Shown piece after piece: positions 44,236-55,140 of a stretch of DNA of 64,000 nucleotides. Source of the DNA: Megaustenia siamemsis (taxonomy: Eukaryota > Mollusca > Gastropoda > Stylommatophora > Ariophantidae); NCBI GenBank assembly GCA_032433765.1, contig JAVIAB010000101.1, positions 62,646,092-62,710,091 of the forward strand, read 5' to 3'. Below the pieces are notes generated by a model that saw nothing but the letters and a program-made list of their open reading frames with translations, did no database searches and was not told the origin of the DNA. A program made the translations under genes and the position numbers. Numbering within the stretch: position 1 is the stretch's first letter; the number at the start of each line of letters is the position of its first letter.

Positions 44236-44381
44236 ACTCGTTTCCTCTGTTCTAATGACATAGACTTAATATAATATTTATACATATTCATTGAACTTGT
44301 GTTTACTTCGATCATTGATAAATAACTTACTTCTATGAGAAAGCTTCTTTATTTTCTAAAATATCACAAACTTTCTTTTAG

Positions 44382-44402
44382 ATTGATAGGAAAGCACAAG
44401 AA
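44382..44402 (+). CDS. Micro-exon 14, 21 bp (IDRKAQE)
   Basis: A strong acceptor (cacaaactttcttttAG) and donor GTGAGT at 44,403. It reads IDRKAQE. Joined with exon 16 it gives IDRKAQE-IVGVMNGRPL, which fits the 17-residue module of exons 3-4 and 5-6. Confidence 0.75.
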
Positions 44403-44764
44403 GTGAGTAATATTATTTAATAACATTGTAGGTTCGTTGTCCATGTTATACCACGCGCATTTCATATTCAGATTTAATGATAATATACCAATATGAATCT
44501 ATATGAGTAGGTTAATATTTAGAATATGTCCTCAACGAACGGTGATATGGTAGCATATGGTTTCGAGCAAATAAATAGAAAAATAACAAATGTGAAGAAA
44601 CACAAATTGATTTGAAATAACAAAGTGTCCCATTCATCTGGTTCGGCTAGAAAAGGCATCTCTTGAAGTGTGAGTAGACAACAATGGAAAATACTAATCT
44701 GAAAGGCATAAATAATGAATGAACATGGCAAGCTTTGCAGTCTCACCTGGCTTGTTGGAGACAT

Positions 44765-45540
44765 ATGTCGTAATGGAGGTTCTCAAGTTTAGAGTTGTGG
44801 CGCGAGCCTCAGGACAGGAAGGACCCGGGTTAAAAGCTGACCAGAAGCGGTGGTGATGTTTCCCAAAGTAGGAGATATTAATCCGTGATGATTTTATGAC
44901 GATTCCCTCATCTGATCTTTTGGGTTGCGAGATCCGATGTCCAACCCTCTCGGATAATGCTAATAAACAGGCGATCTCGTGTGCACTCGCGCACTTAACA
45001 AATCCATCGACAGTTACATTCGAGAAAAGTTGGCCGATTTCCAGAAATAAAAAAAAATCAGCAAAAAATACTCATATCGTGGATACAGGTCGTGATATTG
45101 AGTTCGTGCACGTGGGCGAGGACTCTCCTCGGATTTTTTCAGTTTCCTGAATGGGATATCACAGCACCTATGAGTTCGTCTGGTGTGCAGTTATGAAATC
45201 CTAGCAACAATCAAACTTATAGTAAAGTGACGTCAGAGTTCTGGCAATAAAGAAGCTTTTGGTTTCAATAGTAACTCCTGCATTTCGAGATTAATAATAA
45301 CAATGTTGTATGTGTTACCATTCAAAAGCAACATTACGTGTTGCGAAGACAAACCTAGGGCATGATGAATCAGTGAAAGAGGATCAAGGATTTAGAACCG
45401 TCTAACTGTATATGTGGGTTAATTTCAACTTCATTTGTACATTAACTGACTACTCCATTTGACAAAAGAGAATATAAGAACAAATATAAACAAGTGAAAG
45501 ACAGGAGATGTATTGGACTCACCATATCAACTAGTACAAT
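44765..45540. other. Unidentified, GC-richer in part
   Basis: 44,800-45,140 has raised G+C (GATCTCGTGTGCACTCGCGC) and no match elsewhere in the window. No feature assigned. Confidence 0.35.
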
Positions 45541-45934
45541 GAAAGAAACATGATTGAAGCGAAAATCTGGAAAGAGCAAAGCAGAAGAAATTATCACCGT
45601 CTCACAATAAATAACAATTGATCTATTTCACCTCTCCACTTTACAGAATAAAGACGAGATATGTCAACTTTTTAAGATAAACACAAACATGACATGTACA
45701 AACTAGTAAATACTATAAGGGGCCTGTCTTGGTAGGGTTGGACATGGGGTTGGCTATCCTGTACTGTCAAAAGTAAGCTGCAAAAACTGTACAGACATGG
45801 ATAGCTGTAAAAAATTAACATCAAAAATGACAACCGTAAAGATACACTTTTATTAATTGGATGCTTACGCAGAAAAAAAGGATGGAATGGCAGGACAAAA
45901 CAATAACATAATTATATAAAAGTATCAAGTAGCA

Positions 45935-46210
45935 GTGGATAAAGAGATAAAGCGAAGACGATTGCACTGGATAACACACACTGCGGTAGCCAACAGAGAG
46001 TGTCACACAACATACACATTTTTTTGGAATCCGCAAGTAAAAAGACAAAGAGGAAGAACAAAATATTCTTGGAGAAGGCAGCTGGAAGCAGAGATGATGA
46101 TGATGGGGAAGGCATGGAATGATCTTAAAAGAATGGCAAGAAACATAATGACTTGGAATGTGTTGTTGAAGACATCTGCTCCACAGGGAGCTAAAATGTA
46201 GAAGAAGAAT
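45935..46210 (+). mobile_element. LINE-P 3' copy, longest open frame of the family
   Basis: DKEIKRRRLHWITHTAVANR, YTFFWNPQVKRQRGRTKYSW, RRQLEAEMMMMGKAWNDLKR and VLLKTSAPQGAKM-stop, then the tail AAGAAGAATAA. This is the C-terminus of a non-LTR protein (typical form: WxNPxGKRxRGRPxxTWRR). The open frame of 88 residues is a fragment. Confidence 0.82.
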
Positions 46211-46217
46211 AATACAG

Positions 46218-46244
46218 GCGCGAAGAAGTCTTTTTACCGGAACG
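46218..46244 (+). CDS. Weak candidate micro-exon, 27 bp (ARRSLFTGT)
   Basis: AG at 46,216-46,217 and donor GTGAGT at 46,245 enclose 27 open bases, in phase. However, the acceptor has no pyrimidine tract, because the LINE-P tail ends directly before it, and an exon here would separate exons 14 and 16 of a module. Either chance or an exon whose acceptor was altered by the insertion. Confidence 0.25.
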
Positions 46245-46549
46245 GTGAGTTTGTTTTGTTTTTCTATTAGTTTAACTGCCCCATGCCATGTCCCATTGTA
46301 TGTTTATTTTGAATATAACTGATGGGATAGGTCTCGAGTAAACATTTAGGGTTAGATCGCAGAGCATTTATTTTGTGGTTCAGATGCTCACATTAAATTA
46401 GACCTTTCGTTTTAATTGTTCCAGTTGATTCGACCAGTAATTCACTGTTTTATATAATCCCACATAATTGTGTATTTGAATTGGTTGTCATTGTCTCCGA
46501 TCCTTGTTATAACAATAATATATCTTTACGGGAATTTCCCATTTGTGAG

Positions 46550-46736
46550 TTTTGCCAGAGGGAATTGTAGGACTGGAGAACAAAGGTCACTTGCTCAGTG
46601 ATGTCGCCGCGATATGTTCGGGTGTGAGTTTGTATTTCCTCTCGAGTGAGAAAAACTATTGACTGTACCGGATCGAACCCGCGTTCTCCAGCTTTGGAGC
46701 TCGATAATCTATCGACTGACCACCCGCACTCTGACC
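46550..46736 (-). mobile_element. SINE-E, tRNA-derived element or tRNA pseudogene
   Basis: On the minus strand TGGTCAGTCGATAGATTATC is A-box-like and GCGGGTTCGATCCGG is a clear B-box, spaced as in a tRNA, followed by about 110 bp of unrelated body. The head differs from the other SINEs. No second copy is seen in the window and no duplication is found. Confidence 0.55.
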
Positions 46737-46744
46737 CTGTTAAC

Positions 46745-47160
46745 GATAATTTTTTTTTTCAAAAATATTTTTTTTTCTTTTTGTTTGAATCTTTTCCTGA
46801 TTCTTTGTGAGGCTTGATCAACCGGAAGCTAATTATGTGATGTTATATCAGACTGCATACCACCCAATATAATAAGGGAGACAATTTCCTTTCGTTCTCA
46901 TGAACGTTACATGCCTGCATCATGTGTGAGACTGTTAGGGTCATGTTGGGCTTTTATTCTTTATTTAGATACATTGTTACTTTGGCTTTGTTGATTTAAA
47001 TTATATAGTTTGTGTTAACTGCAGTTATATATATAAACACAATATATACGTGTTTTCTCCATGCTTTATTTTATAACGTTAACTTAAACTAATAGAACAG
47101 AATATAAGACACAGATGTGTCTAGAAATGATTTCCCTTTAAAATATAACTGTCGATGTCT
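46745..47160. other. No recognisable feature
   Basis: AT-rich intronic sequence ahead of micro-exon 16. Confidence 0.45.
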
Positions 47161-47166
47161 TCTAAG

Positions 47167-47196
47167 ATTGTTGGTGTGATGAACGGCCGACCGCTA
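47167..47196 (+). CDS. Micro-exon 16, 30 bp (IVGVMNGRPL)
   Basis: The acceptor is ctgtcgatgtcttctaAG and the donor GTAAGT at 47,197. It reads IVGVMNGRPL: Gly at residue 7, Pro at 9 and a large aliphatic at 10, as in exons 17 and 19. (Number 15 is reserved for the weak candidate at 46,218.). Confidence 0.75.
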
Positions 47197-47259
47197 GTAA
47201 GTAAAAGATGACCTAAAGTGGATGTAAATAGTGTTTTTATTTTGTCCATTGACACACAA

Positions 47260-47985
47260 ATTAATGTTTGCTTTGTTATGTATCTTTGTTTGTATTGATG
47301 TGTAAAAAAATTGCTGTCAGGTTTAGAATAGTGTCCATCTTCTTACAAACTTACACAACATAAATATAAGCAGCAGTATTACCAACAAAATATGATTGAT
47401 GTCTGTTACAAGAGTATTTGTATTAATGTTAGGGCGACTCATGTACAGATCATATTAACAACAACTGTGCACATACAAACAAACATAATAGAAATAAATC
47501 ATTCCGATAATATCATGAACACTGAGGAAATACAATTGTTATGAAAGGATGAACATTAAATGAAACTTTCAGGCAACAATTTCTTTCAAGAAAACTGTGA
47601 GCATGATAATATGCAAACTCATAGACCGTGCGTAGGAAAATGAATATAGAAAATGGAAGGCATTAGTTATGTCCATTGATTCTGTTATGTGAAATACATA
47701 ATTTGTAGGAGGTGTGGAGTCATAGTATGTATTAGTAATCGTATGTGTGCGTCTTGTGTTATGTGTGTGTGTATTAAAAACGTTTTTCTTTTAAAAAACT
47801 GTGAATGTTACATTCCACAATTCACTTAGAGAAATACATGCTAAAGATATAGAAATTGAAAAAGAACACTTTTTTTAATAATGACATATTTATAATCTCC
47901 GCGAAATGTAGAATAAAATAAAACAGAAAATAAGTCAACAAAAAATGGAGCACAAATAATAGCAGCCTGCCAATGATATGTAAGA
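47260..47985. other. No recognisable feature
   Basis: AT-rich intron. An acceptor near 47,708 (aatttgtAG) is followed by GTATGT after 16 bases, out of phase; not called. Confidence 0.45.
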
Positions 47986-47989
47986 AAAT

Positions 47990-49165
47990 TAATAATAGCC
48001 CTCGTCAGTCATAGTTGACTATGGATTCTACAGCACCTCTAGAAATGCTATCTTTTCTTTTCTTTCGCCGTGTATTATTTTTGTCCCCATAAACCGGTAT
48101 ATATTTTTTGTTTGAGTTGATCTTTAGAGTATGTTTCCAGAGATTGCAGTCTGCAGCTATCTCTTCTCATACTGTAGGGTTTATGTTCAGAATCTTCATG
48201 TCACGTTTGCACACATCTACACATTGAAGTTGTGGGCACTCCCCAGCTCTTTTGTCATGTGCTAGTTGTCCTTAGAGTATATCTTTTGATATGCGGCCAT
48301 CTTTCACACGGTGTACATGGCCAATCCAGCTTAACCTAATCTGTTTGAGCAGCGTGTAGATGTTTGGGAGGCCTTTGCGAATGATGACCTCCGCATTTGT
48401 CACCTTTTCCTCCCCAGGTTATACCAAGGATACGGTGAAGTCACCGCATATTGAATGCATTATGCGTTCTCTCCTGCTTTGTGTAGGTTGTCCAAGATTC
48501 GCAGCCATACAGACGGATACTAATGCAAGCCTTGCAAACTGTGGGCTTTGTTTTAGTTGTCAGTTTGTCGTTTTGCCAAACCCGCCTAGACAGGCAGCCG
48601 AAAGTGACAGCAGCTTTACTAATGCGAGTGTTAATTTCTGTATCTAAAGATAGTATGTCATCGACGATGGACCTCAGGTTGCTATACTGCACCACGACAT
48701 CAAGTTTGTAGTAAAAAAAAAAAAAAGTAAAGTACCCCCGTCACGCCAAGTGGCATATAGGGAAATATGGTGTTAGTGACCCTATATTTTACAGACCTTC
48801 AACACACGATTTTTGGGGTAATGTGGTCGGTATTACGCCCGTGCTGCTTTACTTTCCCAGAAAAAAATCCGGTACCCATTTAAGGCTGGGTGAACCCGGA
48901 AGCCGTCGGTTGGGATCGAACCCTACCCCTTGTCCTTTGTAGTCCAGTTCACTAATCACTGAGCAATCGCGGCTCCCTATCAAGTTTGTAGTTGTCGATA
49001 AAAATGACAGGTGCTGCTTTGACGGCCTCATCGAGTATATTATTTGTATCCAAACTTATTGTTAGACCAAAGTCTCTGCAGGCATGCGAAAAGTGATGAA
49101 TCATGCTCGGGAGCTCATCCTGACTTTTCGAGACAGTGCAGCATCGTCAGTATGCCACAGACCTT
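47990..49165 (-). pseudogene. LINE-Q reverse transcriptase and C-terminus, split by SINE-A
   Basis: Minus strand, from 49,165: HTDDAALSRKSQDELPSMIH (the FADD-type catalytic motif, first residue changed), HACRDFGLTISLDTNNILDE, then across the SINE SNLRSIVDDILSLDTEINTR, RLYGCESWTTYTKQERTHNA, IRKGLPNIYTLLKQIRLSWI and GHVHRVKDGRISKDIL. The order fits CR1/L2-like LINEs with ADDAAL motifs. Stops are present and the 3' end is not clear. Confidence 0.87.
48713..48978 (-). mobile_element. SINE-A, near-consensus, nested in LINE-Q
   Basis: The minus-strand head GGGAGCCGCGATTGCTCAGTG, the B-box GGGTTCGATCCCAAC, and the end GGCGTGACGGGGGTACTTTAC followed by about 13 T. ATCAAGTTTGTAGT at 48,699-48,712 and 48,979-48,992 is a perfect 14-bp duplication. 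Confidence 0.96.
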
Positions 49166-49174
49166 GATTAATGG

Positions 49175-49770
49175 ATATTAGCGCATACTAAAAGGATGGG
49201 AATGGTAGGCAAACTCACTAACGTAGAATTATAGAAAAGTATCGGGCCAATACAAGATGACAAGAGATACAGCGAAAACGACGGTACTGGATAGGACACA
49301 CACCGCGGAAGCCAACTGAGAGTATTACACGACAGGTCCTTTTCTAGAACCACCAGGGGAAAAAAAAACAAAGTGCAAGATCAAAATATTCTAGGAGAAG
49401 AAGCTGTGTCGACTATACAAATTCGATCCTGCTTCGGACTGTCTATTGTTCTTTGTTTTTATTTCCTGTCGTTGATTATTTGTGATTTTGTCCCGGTGTT
49501 ATAAACATACTTCTTCCCTGAAATGATTCACCGAACTATCCCCTTTTCCTCCATAATAATATTCATTTATTATTATTTGTTTCTATTCTTGGAAAAGACC
49601 GGTGAAAGCCAGAGAAGAAGATGATTGGCAAGGCATGGGATGAACTTAAAAGTAAAGCAAGAATCAAAAGAGCTTGAAAAGTGTTTGCTGAAGACCTATG
49701 CTCCACATGGAGCTGAAAGTGTTTGCTGAAGACCTATGCTCCACATGGAGCTGAAGCGAAGAAGAAGCAG
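49175..49770 (+). mobile_element. LINE-P 3' copy split by SINE-D
   Basis: QDDKRYSENDGTG-, GHTPRKPTESITRQVLF- and LEPPGE-like words to 49,404, then from about 49,600 KIGKAWDELKSKARIK, CLLKTYAPHGAES and a GAAGAAGAAGCAG tail. GTGTTTGCTGAAGACCTATG is duplicated in tandem near the end. Confidence 0.78.
49405..49590 (+). mobile_element. SINE-D fragment nested in LINE-P
   Basis: AAATTCGATCCTGCTTCGGAC (B-box region), CTGTCTATTGTTCTTTG, GATTATTTGTGATTTTGTCC and CATACTTCTTCCCTGAAATG match the minus-strand SINE-D at 62.3-62.5 kb almost base for base. The A-box half of the head is missing. Borders are approximate. Confidence 0.75.
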
Positions 49771-50336
49771 AATGCTGTATTTGTGACTTCGCTTTACGGA
49801 GTGTTTTGAAAGTAAATACATCGGGACATTAATCAATTCATAAAGTAAATCTGCACATTCGTCTTTGGTTCACTTTTGTTTTATTAATATGTGGCATATA
49901 CCATAGAGCTGAACAGATACATGGATACACAATCCTACTGTTTGACATACTGCCCATGCTAATCTATTGTTTTTACTTACGTGGATGTACATTAGATACA
50001 TTAATAAACAGTACTGCCCAGACATGGGATAAGCTGTGGCTGATGACTATGGACAGCACGATATCCAGACATGTTAATATTGCACTAAACGGTGTGACCA
50101 GGGATAAGAACCACTGATTTATGAATCAGCTGTTAATCAGCAATGGATACAATTAACCAACGAGTCGTACATGAAAAATAAATATATATATATATAGGCT
50201 GTGGTGTTTAAAGTCATGATAGAAGTACTGGACCCGTAGTGGAAGCAGAATCTGTAACAACAAATATGAATACATGTTAAGGAAATTGGAAATTTAACAG
50301 GTTATATAAATATACATATTTCTTTATTTTTTGTAG

Positions 50337-50366
50337 GGCAAATATACGTCCGATGGATTGCCAGTG
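50337..50366 (+). CDS. Micro-exon 17, 30 bp (GKYTSDGLPV)
   Basis: A strong acceptor (tttctttattttttgtAG) and donor GTAGGT at 50,367. It reads GKYTSDGLPV, related to exon 19 (GRDPTTGEPL): Gly 1, basic 2, Gly 7, Pro 9, aliphatic 10. Confidence 0.78.
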
Positions 50367-50709
50367 GTAGGTAGTTTCATATAAAGTTAGTGTGATTTGT
50401 CAAAAAATAATGTATTATATTTCTATGAGTTTTATCACGTTACGTGAACAGTTTAAGGTCTTCATTTTCTATCTGCTACATTAATTAGCAAATACATCAA
50501 TGTGTGCACAGAAACAGCTGTAATGAGAGGTAGGCAGATGCCTAAATGGGAAATATAGATCAAAGAAATGACAGACCTTCACATTGGTGTTACAAAAAAT
50601 GCATTAAGATAGAAAGAAATTAGGAAGGTTGACGTAGACTGTTAATAGTAACACAACAATCCAAATTGCTGTTGGATGAAGAAGAAGATGAAAGTGCTCT
50701 ATCTAATAC

Positions 50710-50951
50710 TATCTTTACGACACATAGTACCATTGCTGGTGTATGTCGGGGGGAAACGATAGAACCCGAGGGATAAAGGCCGCTTGGACAAGCAGTCGCC
50801 ACGACGTGTGAGACTCTGGATTTTTATTTCACCCCCCCCCCCCCCCCCCCGATAGAAAAAATCCGTTCTATCTACCGCGGGCTTCGAACACCGTACGCCG
50901 GCTTTTCAGCCAGCGGAACAGTGGTTTTAGCCGCACGGCCACGCGCACCTC
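50710..50951 (-). mobile_element. SINE-C, tRNA-derived, with perfect target-site duplication
   Basis: On the minus strand GTGGCCGTGCGGCTAAAACC is an A-box-like start and CGGTGTTCGAAGCCC a B-box. The body contains a run of 18 G. GCTCTATCTAATAC at 50,696-50,709 and 50,952-50,965 is a 14-bp duplication fixing the 242-bp unit. The head is unlike SINE-A, B, D and E. Confidence 0.88.
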
Positions 50952-51094
50952 GCTCTATCTAATACGCTCTATGAAAATGCATTTTTTTAAAACCAGGACA
51001 CATGCGACATATGTAGCTTGAAGTAATTAATAAACAAAACTGTCGATGACTACATGTTGCAAATAATTTCCTGTCAAATGATGGAATAAAACAT

Positions 51095-51550
51095 TATATT
51101 TCGTCAAAGAGAGTTCATTGTTGCTATATAGGGTCAATTCTTACCTATGGAAGCGAATCATGGACAGTAAATAAACAAATGAAAAGACGATTAGAGGACA
51201 CATATTTCGGATTTCTCAGAAGAATGTTGAAAATTCCTGGACAGCTAAAAAGACCAATAAGGAAATTCTCAAAGAAGCCAACACTAACAGAGCTAATAAA
51301 AAAACACCAGAAAGACAAAATCAACAACTTTTCGTCACATCATGAGAAGAGGAAAGTTGAAATGCTTGGTTATAACTGGCAAAATACAGGGAAAGAGAGA
51401 TCGCGGACTACAAAGAGGGACACTAATAAATAGCTTGTCATCATGGCATGGAAAACAGACAACAACAGAATTGATACGATGCACGGTGGATATAAGATTT
51501 ATGGAAGTATATGATCTCCTAAACCAACCAGTATGGCACATGTTGATTAT
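51095..51550 (+). mobile_element. RTE-2 LINE, 5'-truncated 3' copy
   Basis: RVHCCYIGSILTYGSESWTVN, MKRRLEDTYFGFLRRMLKIPG, KKPTLTELIKKHQKDK in a shifted frame, LKCLVITGKIQGKRDRGLQR and WHGKQTTTELIRCTVD, ending at TGTTGATTATGATATT. The tail has decayed. Confidence 0.9.
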
Positions 51551-51864
51551 GATATTATGTCAAACAGCCGGATCAAAGACAACCGAAATGCAACGAAAGA
51601 AAAAAGAATCGCAAGCGAAAAAGTACTCATTGTGATAAAAGTACGATAGACCCAATCGACATATTACATATTGTCTTCATTGTATAAGAAAAGTTAGAAT
51701 AACTCACAAGGGCATAGATTCGTTTGATTTTGTTATTAAAGAACAAGCTGTGAGATGTTCATACAAGATTGATGTTCGTTTTGATGCACGAAGTGGGACA
51801 TGTTTACGCAACATTGAATTTAAACACAATTCAAGGGATTCACAAGAGACCTGCAGGAAACTGT

Positions 51865-52165
51865 GAACTTCCTAACTGACACTGGTTAGTATATCTTCAC
51901 CATTCGTTTTATCAGTAGAAGAATAAGAGAACTTCCTAACAGACACTAGTTAGTATATCTTTACCATTCGTTATATCAGTAGAAGAATAAGAGAACTTCC
52001 TAACTGACACTAGTTAGTATATCTTCACCATTCGTTATATCAGTAGAAGAATAAGAGAACTTCCTAACAGTCACTAGTTAGTATATCTTCACCATTCGTT
52101 ATATCAGTAGAAGAATAAGAGAACTTCCTGACAGACACTGGTTAGTATATCTTCTCCATTCGTTA
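51865..52165 (+). repeat. 64-bp minisatellite, about 4.5 units
   Basis: The unit contains GAACTTCCTAACAGACACTA, GTTAGTATATCTTCACCATT and CGTTATATCAGTAGAAGAAT plus AAGA. Units are over 95 percent alike. Confidence 0.95.
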
Positions 52166-52169
52166 CATC

Positions 52170-52660
52170 AGTTAAGATGAAGAGGAACAAGTGGAAAATT
52201 GAAAAAAAAAGACCGGAATAGCTACACAAAATTAGAGAATTTAATTATGTAATGAATACAATTAATAATACACACAAACATATTTACAAATATAAACATA
52301 AAGAATATGGTTTACTGTTGTATGCACAATTCTGTGTTTATGTTACACTTAATATGGCTGGTTGTTGCTCACTCTTCTTTATTCTAGCATACATCATGAT
52401 CACGAATTGTAAGAGACTTTCGGTGAATAGACTATCCAAACTGCCCTCGTTGCCAGACAATGAACATTATCACCATGTGTGTGTGTGATGGTTTCTGGTG
52501 ACAGTGAAATTAACAATCATAATGTCATTAATGAACTTACTTTAAAATTATGTGCATATAATTATCTTTAAAAAACTGTCGAAATGGCCTTCCTGATAAA
52601 ATTAATGACAACAGATTATAACTGATTTGATTGATGTCTTTTGGAAAATATGTCTTGGGG
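52170..52660. other. No recognisable feature
   Basis: AT-rich intronic sequence. The 78-residue open frame at 52,252-52,488 has a hydrophobic stretch but no motif, homologue or splice context. Confidence 0.4.
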
Positions 52661-52672
52661 CTTACATTTTAG

Positions 52673-52693
52673 GTATTACATCCCAGATTAGGG
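52673..52693 (+). CDS. Micro-exon 18, 21 bp (VLHPRLG)
   Basis: The acceptor is ggggcttacattttAG and the donor GTAAGT at 52,694. It reads VLHPRLG. It precedes the 30-bp exon 19, repeating the 21-plus-30 order. Confidence 0.7.
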
Positions 52694-52998
52694 GTAAGTA
52701 ATATACTCTAGAAACGATATTAGTGTGAATGAAAATTGATTGAGGTGTTGCATGCCTGAAATAAAATCAGATTTAACGATGTGGGCCACATATATCTGCT
52801 ATGTATACTTTAATGCTCATAGATTGGTAACTTGTTCGAGTTTAAAGAAACTTCGATCCAGCTGTGAAGCGTACAGTCAATATTTTCACACGCTGACTTC
52901 TATGTTAGATAGATCCAAATTAATCCGCTGAGTTTAAAATGAGAGACTGCCATCTCAGCGACTTGTATATGTTGTCAGGCGACACAGACTGTTGAACC

Positions 52999-53215
52999 AC
53001 AGCCATCTATAGATATACAAAGGCCAGCAGACAGAAAATAAAACAGAAAAACACCTCAAATGGCGAGACGTGTTCAACTATAGGAGACATAGACGACTGA
53101 CTTTATTCTACGTACAACTACCTGCTTGCAAATCTGAATACGTCACACGCCAGTTGGTGATTTTTCGAGACTTCCCCCTCAGCGAGCAGGCCTAACTAAA
53201 TATATAGCTGACTGT
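52999..53215. mobile_element. MITE-like element copy 2, 217 bp
   Basis: The left end is ACAGCCATCTATAGATATAC and the inverted right end ACAGTCAGCTATATATTTAG. The core shared with copy 1 includes TCAACTATAGGAG, CCTGCTTGCAAATCTGAA and CTCAGCGAGCAGGCCTAA. GTTGAAC occurs one base outside both ends (52,991-52,997 and 53,217-53,223), suggesting a 7-bp or slightly longer duplication. Confidence 0.82.
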
Positions 53216-53223
53216 CGTTGAAC

Positions 53224-54330
53224 ACATGCTTCAAGACAATATTGAAGTTAGTTCTTTGAGGAAAATCCATTGGCACCAAGACCAAATACTAGTCACAACC
53301 ATATGGGCCACTGCAAGAACTAGAAAAACAAACAGTAACATTTATACAAGAAACGACATTGCTTACATACACAATACTCCAGACAAGCGGAAGATAGAAA
53401 GATAAATCAACTACAATTTGTGACCAATGTTAGAAATATCATGCCAGTCTGGAAATCATTTAGGTTCGCTGATCCTGTGAGAATGTTACCAAAGCTTATT
53501 GTTAATTCCATCATGTTTATGCAATACCACAAGTTGGTCTCAGACTGATTTCAAGTATTTAGTTGTTTGCATGTTTTAAAGAGGTAACGTGACAAACAAA
53601 GAAGTGTAGAATCGTGCATGCAATTGCCCATTACTTTTCTTTACAGTCATTAAGATGACGAATCACGTATAAAGATGCATATGAACACATTGTGAAATGC
53701 GTTATATTAGGAAAACGACAACCTGAAAGAAGGAGTATTTTCCCCTTGTTTTATGTAAATATGCAGTCAATGAAGAAAATACTTTGACGGCATAAGAGAG
53801 TTCACTAGGGCGGAATTTAAAAAAAAAAAGAATAAATCTAGTTCGATACAGCCATAATAAGTTTATTTCATGGAATCAGGTTCACAGCAGTCGAGAATTA
53901 CCCATGTCCGCTCCACCTCATAACACCCGTCAAAATAGCAAATTTCATTGACAATGTCGTGAACCATCAGGACATAAATTTCGGCAGAGACGACGATTCC
54001 AAATGACTTCCACCGAAAGGAGAGTGCACAATCACTTCATAACTCTAGCTTCCTTGAAAACACAAGCACAACAAATGAAGCAGCTGAAGCGGTCAAAGTG
54101 CCAATGTTGATCTCTGCAAAAACGTGCTGCAACCATTTTTCATTGTCATTTATTATATTTGTCGTTAGCAAAGTCAAATTCCAGTGCGAGCCAAGTTGGC
54201 TGCATGGGCGACAATTACAGACATCACCGAAATGAGAGTATCTACAATGACACCCTAGTCCAGTTCACTCAAGTAAATCGAAAACCATAAAAAAAACTGT
54301 CAAAAGAGAGAAAGTCAGTTTTAGTGAGAG
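53224..54330. other. Unidentified, probably decayed repeats
   Basis: 53,230-53,420 reads weakly like a LINE frame (SSLRKIHWHQDQILVTTIW) but I cannot place it. At 53,648 a good acceptor (ttacttttctttacAG) is followed by a phase-0 stop within four codons, so no exon is called. Confidence 0.35.
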
Positions 54331-54334
54331 CACT

Positions 54335-54770
54335 ATCTTCATTCCAACGTTGTGCTACCATTGCCAGACCTTGACCCCAGATGCAAAAACAATAAGAAAA
54401 AAATTACCTCTACTGAGATGAAATTGTCAGACGAATGACATTAAACAATCTGAGTGATAAGATCAGAAATGAAGAATTGAGAAAAAAGCTAGGAAAAGCA
54501 CCCGCCATAGAATATATCGATAAACAACAGATAAAATGGTTTGGCCACGTGACAAGGCAGACAGATCAAAACACAACACAACGAGCCTTCAACAAACGTT
54601 GTCAAAACACCAGACCCAGGGTCGATCACGAAAAAGATGGGTCGATGGAATATTAGAATCACTAAGAAACATAACAGCAGCAGAGGCGAACAGAAGAGCA
54701 AAAGACCACAAATTATATCTCCCCTCGAAGCTGAAAGACTAATGAGGAAGGAAAGAAGAAGCAGAACTGC
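54335..54770 (+). mobile_element. LINE-R 3' copy
   Basis: Words in order: LPDLDPRCKNNKKKITST, MTLNNLSDKIRNEELRKKLG, IEYIDKQQIKWFGHVTRQTD, RSRKRWVDGILESLRNITAA and EANRRAKDHKLYLPSKLKD-stop, then AAAGAAGAAGC. It aligns with the minus-strand copy at 62.9-63.4 kb. An RTE-like C-terminus with a GAA-rich tail. Confidence 0.85.
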
Positions 54771-54864
54771 ACAGGCAATGCAATCATTTACGCCATCTTC
54801 CCAGACGTTACAATATCTGTCAGGAAATCGGAAAATATATTCAAAGTAGTGTATTGTTGTGTCA

Positions 54865-55140
54865 GCACCTACCACCGGAGAAAGAGTATTCCAATGTTAG
54901 CATCTACCACCGGAGAAAGCGTAGTAAAAATGTCAGTATGTACTACCAGAGAAAGAGTATTCCAATGTCAGCATCTACCACCAGAGAAAGCGTAGTAAAA
55001 ATGTAAGTATGGACCACCGGAGAAAGAGTATTCCAATGTCAGCATCTACGACCGGAGAAAGAGTATTCCAAGGTCAGCATCTACCACCGGAGAAAGAGTA
55101 TTCCAATGTCAGCATCTACTACTGGAGAAAGAGTATGCCA
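54865..55140 (+). repeat. 35-bp minisatellite
   Basis: The unit contains TTCCAATGTCAGCATCTACC plus ACCGGAGAAAGAGTA. About eight units, some with AGCGTAGTAAAAATG replacing the junction. It passes directly into a 64-bp array. Confidence 0.93.

Noticed and set aside
44519..44764. Minus-strand MSPTSQ followed by a good donor (CAG-GTGAGA) as a first exon
   Set aside because: No promoter, no further minus-strand exon found, and a single donor is weak evidence.
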